Below are positions 32,806 to 40,201 of a DNA stretch of 64,000 bases, one piece after another. A program made the position numbers and the translations under genes. The DNA is from Pseudomonadota bacterium (GTDB lineage Bacteria; Pseudomonadota; Alphaproteobacteria; Rhizobiales; Methylopilaceae), in the NCBI GenBank assembly GCA_023430145.1, contig JAEZCD010000165.1, forward strand, positions 23,097-87,096. Direction: 5' to 3'. Positions within the stretch are counted from its first letter, which is position 1, and every line of letters starts with the position of its first letter. The notes under the pieces were generated by a model. It saw nothing but the letters and a program-made list of their open reading frames with translations, was not told where the DNA came from and ran no database searches.

Positions 32806-33898
32806 GCGCCGTCCGGTCGGCGGGCGCGGGGCCCGACGAGGCGCGCACGACGATCTCGGCCTCGCACTCGTAGACCGTGTCGTCCGGCAGGCCTTCGATC
32901 CGCGCCACGAGGCACGCGGCGGCGCGGCGGCCGATCTCGGCGCTCGGTCCGCGGACCGTGGTGATCGGGATCGGCAGCTCGCGCATGATCTCGATGTCGT
33001 CGTAGCCGACGATCGACATTCGTCCCGGCACCGCGATGCCCATCGCCTGGCTCTCGAGCATGGCGCCGACGGCGAGGTGGGCATTGCCGCAGATCACCGC
33101 CGTCGGCCAGGGCTGGTGCGCGAGCATGCGGCGAAACAGCTCGCGGCCCTCGCGGATTGTCCAGCGCCCCTCCATGAGGTGCGCCGGGTGGATCGCCAGC
33201 GATCGCTCCGCGAGCGCGTCGCGGACGCCTTCCAGACGCGCCTTGGCGCGATCATTGTTGTGCGTCGACTGGGCGATGACGCCGAACCTCCTGTGGCCGA
33301 GCTCGATCAGGTAGCGCGTCATGCGCAGGAGCGCGTCGTGATTGTCCGGGCCGATGCAGGTGCCGTGCGTGGCGGCGCTGTAGACGAAGGTGTTGACGAA
33401 CGGCACCCGCCGCTTCTCGAGGAAGGGCACGAGGTCGGCGTGGTGGTTCTCGCCGACGAGGGCGACCGCGTCGACGCCCTGCTCGACGAATTTCCGCACC
33501 TGGTCGAATTCCTGCTCGGGCCGATATTCCGAGCAGGCGAGCAGCAGGGTATAGCCGCGCCGCGCGAGCTCGTGCTGCATGGCGTCGCTCGCGCGCGCGA
33601 AATCGCCCTGGGACAATGCCGGGAAGACCGCCCCGACCGAGCGCGAGCGCCGCGTCGCCAGCGCGCGGGCGGCCCCGCTCGGCACCCAGCCCAGATGCGC
33701 CGCCACCGAGGCGACGCGCGTGCGCAGCTCCTCGGAGACGAGCTCGGGATTGTTGATCGCCCGCGAGACGGTGGCGGTCGACACGCCGGCGACCTCGGCC
33801 ACGTCGCGCAGGCCGACGCCCTCCCTGGCGCGCGCGCGGCGGACCGGGCCGGTGGCGCCTGGGGGCTCGGCGGGACTGCCCGATCGCGGCTTGGCCAT
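32801..33898 (-). CDS. LacI-family transcriptional regulator
   Basis: 365 residues. After a charged 28-residue tail comes the DNA-binding domain 'GLRDVAEVAGVSTATVSRAINNPELVSEELRTRVASVAAHLGWVPSGAARALATRRS'. The effector domain includes 'VGAVFPALSQGDFARASDAMQHELARRGYTLLLACSEY', 'VALVGENHHADLVPFLEKRRVPFVNTF', 'CIGPDNHDALLRMTRYLIELGHRRFGVIAQ' and 'MSIVGYDDIEIMRELPIPITTVR'. Last gene of the maoC-SDR-EthD-like-lacI run, whose promoter carries a matching operator, so it likely autoregulates and controls both neighbouring operons. Confidence 0.9.
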   Translation of the reverse strand: MAKPRSGSPAEPPGATGPVRRARAREGVGLRDVAEVAGVSTATVSRAINNPELVSEELRTRVASVAAHLGWVPSGAARALATRRSRSVGAVFPALSQGDFARASDAMQHELARRGYTLLLACSEYRPEQEFDQVRKFVEQGVDAVALVGENHHADLVPFLEKRRVPFVNTFVYSAATHGTCIGPDNHDALLRMTRYLIELGHRRFGVIAQSTHNNDRAKARLEGVRDALAERSLAIHPAHLMEGRWTIREGRELFRRMLAHQPWPTAVICGNAHLAVGAMLESQAMGIAVPGRMSIVGYDDIEIMRELPIPITTVRGPSAEIGRRAAACLVARIEGLPDDTVYECEAEIVVRASSGPAPADRTAL

Positions 33899-33916
33899 TC
33901 CCTCCTCGATCTCCGC

Positions 33917-34606
33917 TCAGCCCGCGTCCAACTCGGCGCGGCCGAGCCCGAATTGCAAACGATAGATGCCGCGGAGCGGATCAGGGCGCGCGCCGGCCTC
34001 GAGCAGCCGAGCCGTCGCCGCGGCGTCCGAAGCGCTCGCCTTCAGGGAGTCGGCGTCGACGGCCTCGATCAGCAGCACCCAGTCCTCGGCCGTATCCGGC
34101 TCGCCGCGCAGCGCCTTCTCGGCCGAGGCCTGGCCGGATCCGGCCCGGGTGCCTTCGAGGACATGAACGGCGACGATGCCGGGGCTCGGAAGGACCGTCG
34201 CCGCGAGCTTCGCGAGCGAGGTCCCGAACCCTTCTTGTCCGCCCGCCGGTCCGAGGCGAACCGTCTCGACGAAGCCGCCTTCGCCGCGGCCGAGACTCGC
34301 CACTACCGAGCAGATCGTGCGGCTCGTGCGCCGGAAATGCGCGACGACGCGGCGCGTCCAGGGTGTCGGATCGTCGAGCCGCGCGAGATAGACGGGATCG
34401 CTGAAGGCGCCGACCTCGTTCGCCTCGTAGAAATTGAAGAAGCGCGGCTCCCCATCCACGGCGACATAGCGGCGCCCACGCAAGAATCCCGGCATGCCGA
34501 GCCGCTCGGGGATGTGCTCGCGCACATGCCATTCGACGAAGTCGGCCTCGGCCTCGGCGTCGACGTCGTGCCAGAAGGTGAGGGCTCCGGAGCCGAGCAG
34601 GGGCAT
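33917..34606 (-). CDS. Dimeric alpha-beta barrel protein (EthD/DUF4286-like)
   Basis: About 229 residues, start MPLLGSGALTFWHDVDAEAEADFVEWHVREHIPERLGMPGFLRGRRYVAVDGEPRFFNFYEANEVGAFSDPVYLARL. The 'EW..REHIPERL..PGFL.GRRYVA' pattern is typical of ferredoxin-like barrels of the EthD/DUF4286 kind, here apparently duplicated, since the C-terminal half has a second, weaker copy ('VLLIEAVDADSL...RLLEAGARPDPLRGIYRLQFGL'). Such proteins often act as small accessory or isomerising enzymes in catabolic clusters. Function unknown. It lies 13 bases after the SDR gene and 18 before the LacI gene. Confidence 0.75.
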   Translation of the reverse strand: MPLLGSGALTFWHDVDAEAEADFVEWHVREHIPERLGMPGFLRGRRYVAVDGEPRFFNFYEANEVGAFSDPVYLARLDDPTPWTRRVVAHFRRTSRTICSVVASLGRGEGGFVETVRLGPAGGQEGFGTSLAKLAATVLPSPGIVAVHVLEGTRAGSGQASAEKALRGEPDTAEDWVLLIEAVDADSLKASASDAAATARLLEAGARPDPLRGIYRLQFGLGRAELDAG

Positions 34607-34619
34607 TCTCGGGGCTCCC

Positions 34620-35360
34620 TTACACCCGGTGAAGCTGCAGGCCGCCGGCGACATCGACGGCGATGCCGGTGGCGTAGGGAATGTCGCCGCGGGCGAGGGT
34701 GGCCACGGCGGCCCCCACATCCGCCGGCTCGCCCCAGCGGCCGGCCGGCACGCCGCCGGCGGCGATCAGGCCGTCGTACCGCTCCGCCGCCGGCGCCGTC
34801 ATGGCGGTGCGGGTCATGCCCGGCCGGATCTCGAACACGGCGATGCCGAGCGGTGCGAGGCGCGCGGCGAAGACCTTGCTCATCATGGCGAGCGCCGCCT
34901 TGCTCATGCAGTAGTCGGCGCGGTTCTCGCCGACGATCTCCGCATTCACCGAGCTGATGGTGACGATGCTGCGGAAGGCTCGCGCCGTCCGTGCCGCCAT
35001 GCGTCGGGCGACCGCCTGCGTGAGGAAGAAGGTGCCGCGCAGGTTGACGGCCATGACGTGGTCGAAGCTGTCCGGCAAGAGGTCGAGGACATCGCCGCGG
35101 ACATGCGAGGTGATGCCGGCATTGTTGACGAGACAGGTGATCGGCCCGAGCTCCGCCTCGACCGCATCGACGAGCGCGTCGTGGCGGTCGATCGCCGCGA
35201 CGTCGAGCGGAAAGAACCGGTGCCGCCCGTCCTCGCCGGGCGCGAGGCCGGCGTCGGCGACGACGAAGCCGCTGTCGGCGAGGGCGTCGGCGATCGCCCG
35301 GCCGATGCCCCTCCCGGCGCCGGTGACGAGGGCCGTGCCACGCTGTGCCGCGGCCGTCAT
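34620..35360 (-). CDS. Short-chain dehydrogenase/reductase (3-oxoacyl reductase-like)
   Basis: 246 residues. Cofactor motif 'ALVTGAGRGIG' (12-20), 'NNAG' (79-82), catalytic S137 in 'TISSVN', Y150 and K154 in 'YCMSK', and a C-terminal 'YATGIAVDVAGGLQLHRV' typical of FabG-like SDRs. Start ATG overlaps the MaoC stop (ATGA). With the adjoining hydratase and divergent CoA-transferase it probably oxidises a hydroxyacyl-CoA-type intermediate; this is inference. Confidence 0.9.
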   Translation of the reverse strand: MTAAAQRGTALVTGAGRGIGRAIADALADSGFVVADAGLAPGEDGRHRFFPLDVAAIDRHDALVDAVEAELGPITCLVNNAGITSHVRGDVLDLLPDSFDHVMAVNLRGTFFLTQAVARRMAARTARAFRSIVTISSVNAEIVGENRADYCMSKAALAMMSKVFAARLAPLGIAVFEIRPGMTRTAMTAPAAERYDGLIAAGGVPAGRWGEPADVGAAVATLARGDIPYATGIAVDVAGGLQLHRV

Positions 35361-35851
35361 GCGGGACCTGCGGAGGACAGCTTCTTCGCCCAGCGCATGA
35401 TGTGCTCGGCGACGGCGACGAGTTCGCCGCGCTGGTTCACCGCCTCCACCTTGGCCATGCTGCGGCCGCGCTCCTTGTCGACGCTCGCCACCGTGTAGGT
35501 CACCGTGACGGTGTCGCCGAGCATGACCGGCTTCAGGAAGCGGACCCGGTCGTAGCCGGCCGAGACCGGGAAGTCGGTCAGCCCCTCGACATGGATCACG
35601 TGCGCGATACTGAGCGTCGAGGCGGTCGACATGTAACCGACGATCAACGCGCCGTGAGCGATGCGGCCGCCGATCGTCGAGCGCTCGCGCATGTACTGCT
35701 CGTTGATGTGCGTGTCGGAAAAGTCGCCCGTGATGCCGGCGAACAGGACGACGTCGGTCTCGCCCACCGTCTTGGCGAATTTGTAGCTTTGGCCGACGGC
35801 GACGAGATCGAGGCCGGATTGCGGGGTCGCCGCCGTCTGCGGGGCGTTCAT
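35357..35851 (-). CDS. MaoC-like (R)-specific enoyl-CoA hydratase
   Basis: 164 residues, hot-dog fold. The hydratase motif 'FAGITGDFSDTHINEQYM' gives the D43 and H48 catalytic pair of R-hydratases. 'IAHGALIVGYMSTASTLSI' is the conserved helix and 'DRVRFLKPVMLGDTVTVTYTV' the second-strand motif. Adds water across an enoyl-CoA double bond. First gene of the minus-strand run from the operator at 35923. Confidence 0.9.
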   Translation of the reverse strand: MNAPQTAATPQSGLDLVAVGQSYKFAKTVGETDVVLFAGITGDFSDTHINEQYMRERSTIGGRIAHGALIVGYMSTASTLSIAHVIHVEGLTDFPVSAGYDRVRFLKPVMLGDTVTVTYTVASVDKERGRSMAKVEAVNQRGELVAVAEHIMRWAKKLSSAGPA

Positions 35852-35896
35852 CGGCTTGTGCTCCTCGGCGATCGATACTTGCTAGCTTGAGGCGCG

Positions 35897-35936
35897 TTGA
35901 CAACATCGCTTCGGCTTGCATATGTAAACGGTTACA
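35897..35936. promoter_or_regulatory. Divergent promoter region with LacI operator O3
   Basis: TGTAAACGGTTACA (35923-35936) matches O1 at 13 of 14 positions. TTGACA at 35897-35902 with TATGTA at 35921-35926 (18-base spacer) may be the promoter of the CoA-transferase gene, its -10 overlapping the operator. The MaoC gene starts 72 bases to the left, so one site can control both directions. Confidence 0.7.
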
Positions 35937-35998
35937 GCGATACCTCCGGCGGCGTCAAGCGGGCCGCCGGGAAAGCCCAGCGAGGACCGGAAGCGAGC

Positions 35999-37570
35999 AT
36001 GCGCGTGATCGGCGCGGAAGAGGCGGCGTGCCTCATTGGGGACGGGCAGAGCGTCGTCGTCAGCGGCTCCGGCGGCGGGCACGCGATCCCGGAGGCCGTG
36101 CTGGAGAGGCTCGAGGCGCGCTTCCTCGCCGACGGCGCGCCGCGCGACCTCACGCTGATCCACGTCGTCGGCCTCGGCGATCGGGCCGGCAAGGGCGCCG
36201 CCCGGTTCGCGCATGCCGGCATGATCCGCCGCAGCATCACGAGCGCGCTCGTCGACGCGCCGCCGCTGATGGAGATGGCGCTCGCCGACGAGATCGAATC
36301 CTACACCCTGCCGCAGGGCGTTCTCTCGCAGATGATGCGCGAGCTGGCCGCCGGCCGGCCCGGTCTCATTACGCGCACCGGTCTGCACACGCTGGTCGAT
36401 CCGCGGCAGCTCGGCGGCAGGCAGAGCCCGCGGACGAGCGAGCCGCTCGTGGAGCTGATGGAGATCGACGGCCGTGAGTATCTCCGCTACCGGCCGTTCC
36501 CGATCGACGTCGCCATCCTGCGCGGCACGACGGCGGACGAGGACGGAAATGTCAGCATGGAGCAGGAGGCGATCCCGGGCGAGATGATCTCGACCGCGCA
36601 GGCCGCGCGGCGCAATGGCGGCATCGTCATCGTGCAGGTGAAGCGCCTGGCCAGCCGCGGCACGCTCTCGCCGCGCGCGGTCAAGATCCCGAGCATCCTC
36701 GTCGACTACGTGGTCGTCGATCCGGCGCAGCGGCAGACCTACGTCACCGACTACGACCCGAGCTACGCCGGCGAGCTGCGCGTGCCGCTCGACCGCGTCA
36801 AGCCGCTGCCGTTCGACCATCGCAAGGTCATCGCCCGGCGGGCGGCGATGGAGCTGCGCCCGGGCGCGATCTGCAATCTCGGCGCCGGCATCTCGACCGG
36901 TATTTCCGCCGTCGCCGCGGAGGAGAGGGTGCTCGACGCGATCACGCTCACCAACGAGCAGGGATTCGTGGGCGGCGCGCCGCTCACCGGCCGGGATTCC
37001 GGCGCGGCGCAGAACTACGAGGCGATGATCGACCAGCCCTACCAGTTCGACTTCTACGACGGCGGCGGCCTCGACATCGCCTTCCTCTCCTTCGCCGAGG
37101 CCGACCCGCAGGGAAGCGTCAACATCAGCCGCTTCGAGGGCAAGATCGTCGGCATCGGCGGCTTCGTGAACATCAGCCAGAACGCCAAGAAGGTCGTGTT
37201 CAGCGGTACCTTCACGGCCGGCGGCCTCGAGGTCGCCTGCGAGGACGGACGGCTCCGCATCGTACGGGAGGGGAGGCACCGCAAGTTCGTCGAGCGGATC
37301 GAGCAGGTCTGCTACAGCGCGCCCTTCGCGCAGTCCGAGGGCCGGCAGGCGCTGTTCGTCACCGAGCGCGCCGTGTTCGAGGCGACGGCGGACGGGCTGC
37401 TGATCATCGAGCTCGCGCCCGGCGTCGATCTCGAGCGCGACGTGCTGGCCCACATGGCCTTCACGCCCCGCATCGCCGACCCGTTGCCGCGGATGGACGA
37501 GCGCCTCTTTCGGCCCGCTCCCATGGGGCTCGCCCGGATGCTTCGGCCGGACGGCGAACAGGCGGGCTAA
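35999..37570 (+). CDS. Acyl-CoA:carboxylate CoA-transferase (family I, YdiF/propionate CoA-transferase type)
   Basis: 523 residues from an ATG preceded by GAGGA; longer frame to 35897 would cover the promoter. N-terminal half: 'MRVIGAEEAACLIGDGQSVVVSGSGGGHAIPEAVLERLEARF', 'SYTLPQGVLSQMMRELAAGRPGLITRTGLHTLVDPR'. C-terminal half has the catalytic glutamate candidate E320 in 'LTNEQGFVGG' and 'NISRFEGKIVGIGGFVNISQNAKKVVFSGTFTAGG'. It activates a carboxylic acid by CoA transfer. Divergent from the MaoC/SDR genes and sharing their operator, it probably starts the same degradation route. Confidence 0.9.
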   Translation: MRVIGAEEAACLIGDGQSVVVSGSGGGHAIPEAVLERLEARFLADGAPRDLTLIHVVGLGDRAGKGAARFAHAGMIRRSITSALVDAPPLMEMALADEIESYTLPQGVLSQMMRELAAGRPGLITRTGLHTLVDPRQLGGRQSPRTSEPLVELMEIDGREYLRYRPFPIDVAILRGTTADEDGNVSMEQEAIPGEMISTAQAARRNGGIVIVQVKRLASRGTLSPRAVKIPSILVDYVVVDPAQRQTYVTDYDPSYAGELRVPLDRVKPLPFDHRKVIARRAAMELRPGAICNLGAGISTGISAVAAEERVLDAITLTNEQGFVGGAPLTGRDSGAAQNYEAMIDQPYQFDFYDGGGLDIAFLSFAEADPQGSVNISRFEGKIVGIGGFVNISQNAKKVVFSGTFTAGGLEVACEDGRLRIVREGRHRKFVERIEQVCYSAPFAQSEGRQALFVTERAVFEATADGLLIIELAPGVDLERDVLAHMAFTPRIADPLPRMDERLFRPAPMGLARMLRPDGEQAG

Positions 37571-37927
37571 TGCGGCCGAGGACGGCGAGAACGGGGCGGG
37601 CCGCCTCACCAGCGTCCCGTGCGTAGTCGCGGGCGTGCAGGTCCCTCACGCCTCGTCTCGGACTCGTCGTGCTCGCCCGTTATTTCGATCTCGGTTCCGG
37701 GTTTGTCGCTCGAGTAGCGGAATGCGCGGCCGATCGTCGACCGGAGATGCCCGGCTGGTTCGCGTCGCCATCGCACGTTGACCGATAGGGTCGCGCGCCC
37801 TTGGGCTGTGCCCGGACTTCCATCCAACTAATTTATGGAACGTCGAAAATTCCCGATTGGACGGTTGTCGGTCACGCCCATAGCGTCGCGTCCATTGGAA
37901 CGAAGCCTGGAGCCGACGCGCCGGACA
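37571..37927. other. 357-base region without a convincing gene
   Basis: Lies between the CoA-transferase gene and the aromatic operon. It should hold the operon promoter, but no clear -35/-10 pair, operator palindrome or terminator was found. Short frames on both strands lack ribosome sites. An ATG at 37835 is in frame with the next gene, but the 31 extra residues look non-coding. Confidence 0.5.
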
Positions 37928-38818
37928 ATGCCAACGGAGGTGCATCTCGTCGGGGAATTTCCGCTTTCCGACCCGCTCGATTGCTTCACTCTCGCGTCCC
38001 GCCATCTGGACGGCATGGTGACGCGATTTCCCTATGGCCGGCATGTGGCGTCCGGTGCTGCCGACGCCTCGGCCGTCGCCGGCGATCGCGCGCTGTTGCC
38101 CGGCCGCGAGGAGGTGACGGCCGCCTGGGAGGCGTTCCAGGCGGCCCGGCGCGCGCGGATACTCGGCGAGGGAGCGAGGTTGCAGCTGCATGTCCGCCCC
38201 GCTTTCATGCGCGACGCGGCGCATGGCGGAGAGGCCGACGTGCCGCTCGACGAGACATTCGGCAGCGCCCTCGCCGACCATGTTCGCGACATCGTCGAGG
38301 GCCTGCAGGCGACGGAGCTCGCCATCCAAATCGAGGTTCCCGTCGCGCATCTGGCGGTGGCCCGCTGCCCCGCGGCGTCCGCGGCGGCGGTGACGCGCAT
38401 GGTTCTCGACGCGGTCCCGCCCGGCGCGGATGCGGTGATCCACTTCTGCTGCCTCGACGGCCCCCGCTACCGGATGTCGCCATCGGACATGGCCATGATG
38501 GTGGATATCGCCAACCGCACGCTGGCCGGCTCTGCACGACCCGTGCAAGTGCTGCATGTTCCCTGTCCCCTGCGGCATGAGGACGACGGCTTCTTCCGTC
38601 CGCTCGCCGACCTCCAATCCGGGGCGGAGACGCGGCTTTCGCTCGGCCTCGTTCATCTGTCCGATGGGCTCTCCGGCGCCTTGCAGCGAGCCGACTACGC
38701 CAGCCGGCACGCTTCGGATTTCGGCGTCGCGGCGCGATGCGGCTTCTCCGCCCGGGCGCCGGAAGACATTCCCGGTTTCCTGCAGCTGCACGCCGACGTG
38801 GCTCGGGCGCTCGACTAG
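37928..38818 (+). CDS. MetE-like (cobalamin-independent methionine synthase C-terminal fold) zinc protein
   Basis: About 296 residues, start MPTEVHLVGEFPLSDPLDCFTLASRHLDG (an ATG 93 bases upstream is also in frame). It resembles the UROD/MetE barrel: 'LQATELAIQIEVPVAHLAVAR', then 'AVIHFCCLDG' with H172-x-C174 at the place of the MetE zinc ligands, and near the end 'GVAARCGFSARAPEDIPGFLQLHADVA' with C271 matching the last zinc cysteine (xCGxxxR). It is only half the length of full MetE. Likely a zinc-dependent methyl transfer or C-S/C-O chemistry enzyme. First gene of the ring-cleavage operon, so O-demethylation of an aromatic is possible but unproven. Confidence 0.7.
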   Translation: MPTEVHLVGEFPLSDPLDCFTLASRHLDGMVTRFPYGRHVASGAADASAVAGDRALLPGREEVTAAWEAFQAARRARILGEGARLQLHVRPAFMRDAAHGGEADVPLDETFGSALADHVRDIVEGLQATELAIQIEVPVAHLAVARCPAASAAAVTRMVLDAVPPGADAVIHFCCLDGPRYRMSPSDMAMMVDIANRTLAGSARPVQVLHVPCPLRHEDDGFFRPLADLQSGAETRLSLGLVHLSDGLSGALQRADYASRHASDFGVAARCGFSARAPEDIPGFLQLHADVARALD

Positions 38819-38832
38819 CAGGAGGGGAGAGA

Positions 38833-39213
38833 TTGTCTTCGAGGGTGAAGGTCTACGATTGGAACGACATTCCGTCCCGGGTGCTGAAGCCGGGCATCAT
38901 CCAGAGGGGCTTTCGCAGCAAGGGCGTCCTCGTCACCTATAACTATCTCGAGCCGGGCTGCCAGGGATCGCCGCACAAGCATTCCTTCGATCAGCTGTTC
39001 ATGATCATCAAGGGCCGGGTCAAGCTCCACGTCGAGGACGAGGTGTTCGATTGCGGGCCGACCAGCGTCGTCCGCATTCCGGCCGATCACATGCACTGGG
39101 TCGAGCCGCCCGATCCGGAGGACGGCGTCGCCATCAATCTCGATATATTCGGTCCGATGCGGGAGGACTATCTCGATATCGTCGCGTACCAGGACGACGA
39201 TTTCTCACAATAA
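38833..39213 (+). CDS. Small single-domain cupin protein
   Basis: About 126 residues from TTG at 38833 with GGAGGGG seven bases upstream. Cupin motif 1 is 'PGCQGSPHKHSFDQLFMIIKGRVKLHV' (HxH, with the usual Glu replaced by Gln); motif 2 'VVRIPADHMHWVEPPD' gives the last His. Probably binds a metal. Role in the operon (isomerase, decarboxylase, dioxygenase or sensor) cannot be read from the sequence. Confidence 0.82.
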   Translation: MSSRVKVYDWNDIPSRVLKPGIIQRGFRSKGVLVTYNYLEPGCQGSPHKHSFDQLFMIIKGRVKLHVEDEVFDCGPTSVVRIPADHMHWVEPPDPEDGVAINLDIFGPMREDYLDIVAYQDDDFSQ

Positions 39214-39230
39214 AAGCAGGGAGGCGGGGC

Positions 39231-40199
39231 GTGAGGCAGTCGGTCAGGGGCGTGCGGTCGGTGGAACTTGCTCTCGCCGATCCAGCGCGGGCGGCGCGGT
39301 TCTTTTCGGAGGTCTGGCATCTCGACCCGGTCGTCGAGGAGCAGGGCGCCTTCTACCTGCGCGGTACCTGTTCGTATCATCACATCGTGGCCCTGCATCC
39401 GAGCTACGGGCCGCCGAATGTCCGCCGCGTCGTCTATGACGCCGTGGACGTCGCGATGGTGGACGCGCTCCACACCAAGGTGGCAGCCTCGGGCGTCGCC
39501 TGCGAGAAGCCGGACGCTCTACGGATGGCCGGCGGCGGCTACGGCTTTGGCTTTCTCGATCCCTCGGGACGCGCACTCGCGATCGTTTCCGGCGTCGAGG
39601 ATCATGCCGAGCGCGGTCCGGTCCCCGATCGTCCGGCCAAGATCACCCATATCAACTACAACGATACCGATCCCGTGCGCCTGCGCGATTTCTACATCGA
39701 CGTGCTGGGCTTCCGCTTCGTCGATCATGCCGGCCGGCAGTTCTTCATGCACGCGGACTGCCCCGATCACAGCAGCGTGGTGATCTGCGACGCCGAGGCC
39801 AACACGCTGAATCATCTTTCCTTCGAGATGGACACGCTCGACTCGGTGATGCGGGGAGCGGGCCGGATGATGGATCACGGCTATCCGATCGAATGGGGGA
39901 TCGGAAGGCACGGCGCTGCCGCCAACGTCTTCGCCTATTTCGCCGGGCCGGAAGAAATGCCGCTGGAATACAGCAGCGACGGCCTCAAGATCGACGACAG
40001 CTATCCGTTCAACGGCCCGGAGCATTGGAAGTGGCCGCCGAACCGGCTGGACCAGTGGGGAGTGACGCCGCCGCACACCCGGCGCTGGAAGCGGATCCAG
40101 ACGCTTTTCGATTTCGACGCCCGACATTGGCGGCTCACGTCCTGCGAGGACGCCGCCGCCGGCGAACGGTTCCTCGCGACCAGCGCGCCCGGAGCTTGA
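39231..40199 (+). CDS. Extradiol ring-cleavage dioxygenase, VOC type I (catechol 2,3-dioxygenase-like)
   Basis: 322 residues, GTG start with GGGAGG upstream. Two tandem VOC domains: N-terminal 'RGVRSVELALADPARAARFFSEVWHLDPV' and C-terminal 'KITHINYNDTDPVRLRDFYIDVLGFRFVDH'. The ferrous-iron triad is present in the C-terminal domain: H140 (ITHIN), H195 (LNHLSFEM), E246 (MPLEYSSDG), with spacing as in BphC/XylE-type enzymes. Cleaves a catechol-like ring next to its hydroxyls. It lies directly upstream of the flavin hydroxylase. Confidence 0.88.
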   Translation: MRQSVRGVRSVELALADPARAARFFSEVWHLDPVVEEQGAFYLRGTCSYHHIVALHPSYGPPNVRRVVYDAVDVAMVDALHTKVAASGVACEKPDALRMAGGGYGFGFLDPSGRALAIVSGVEDHAERGPVPDRPAKITHINYNDTDPVRLRDFYIDVLGFRFVDHAGRQFFMHADCPDHSSVVICDAEANTLNHLSFEMDTLDSVMRGAGRMMDHGYPIEWGIGRHGAAANVFAYFAGPEEMPLEYSSDGLKIDDSYPFNGPEHWKWPPNRLDQWGVTPPHTRRWKRIQTLFDFDARHWRLTSCEDAAAGERFLATSAPGA

Positions 40200-40201
40200 G
40201 A

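Noticed and set aside
37606..37827. 73-residue minus-strand frame in the gap before the aromatic operon
   Set aside because: No ribosome site, no family pattern, basic low-complexity composition.
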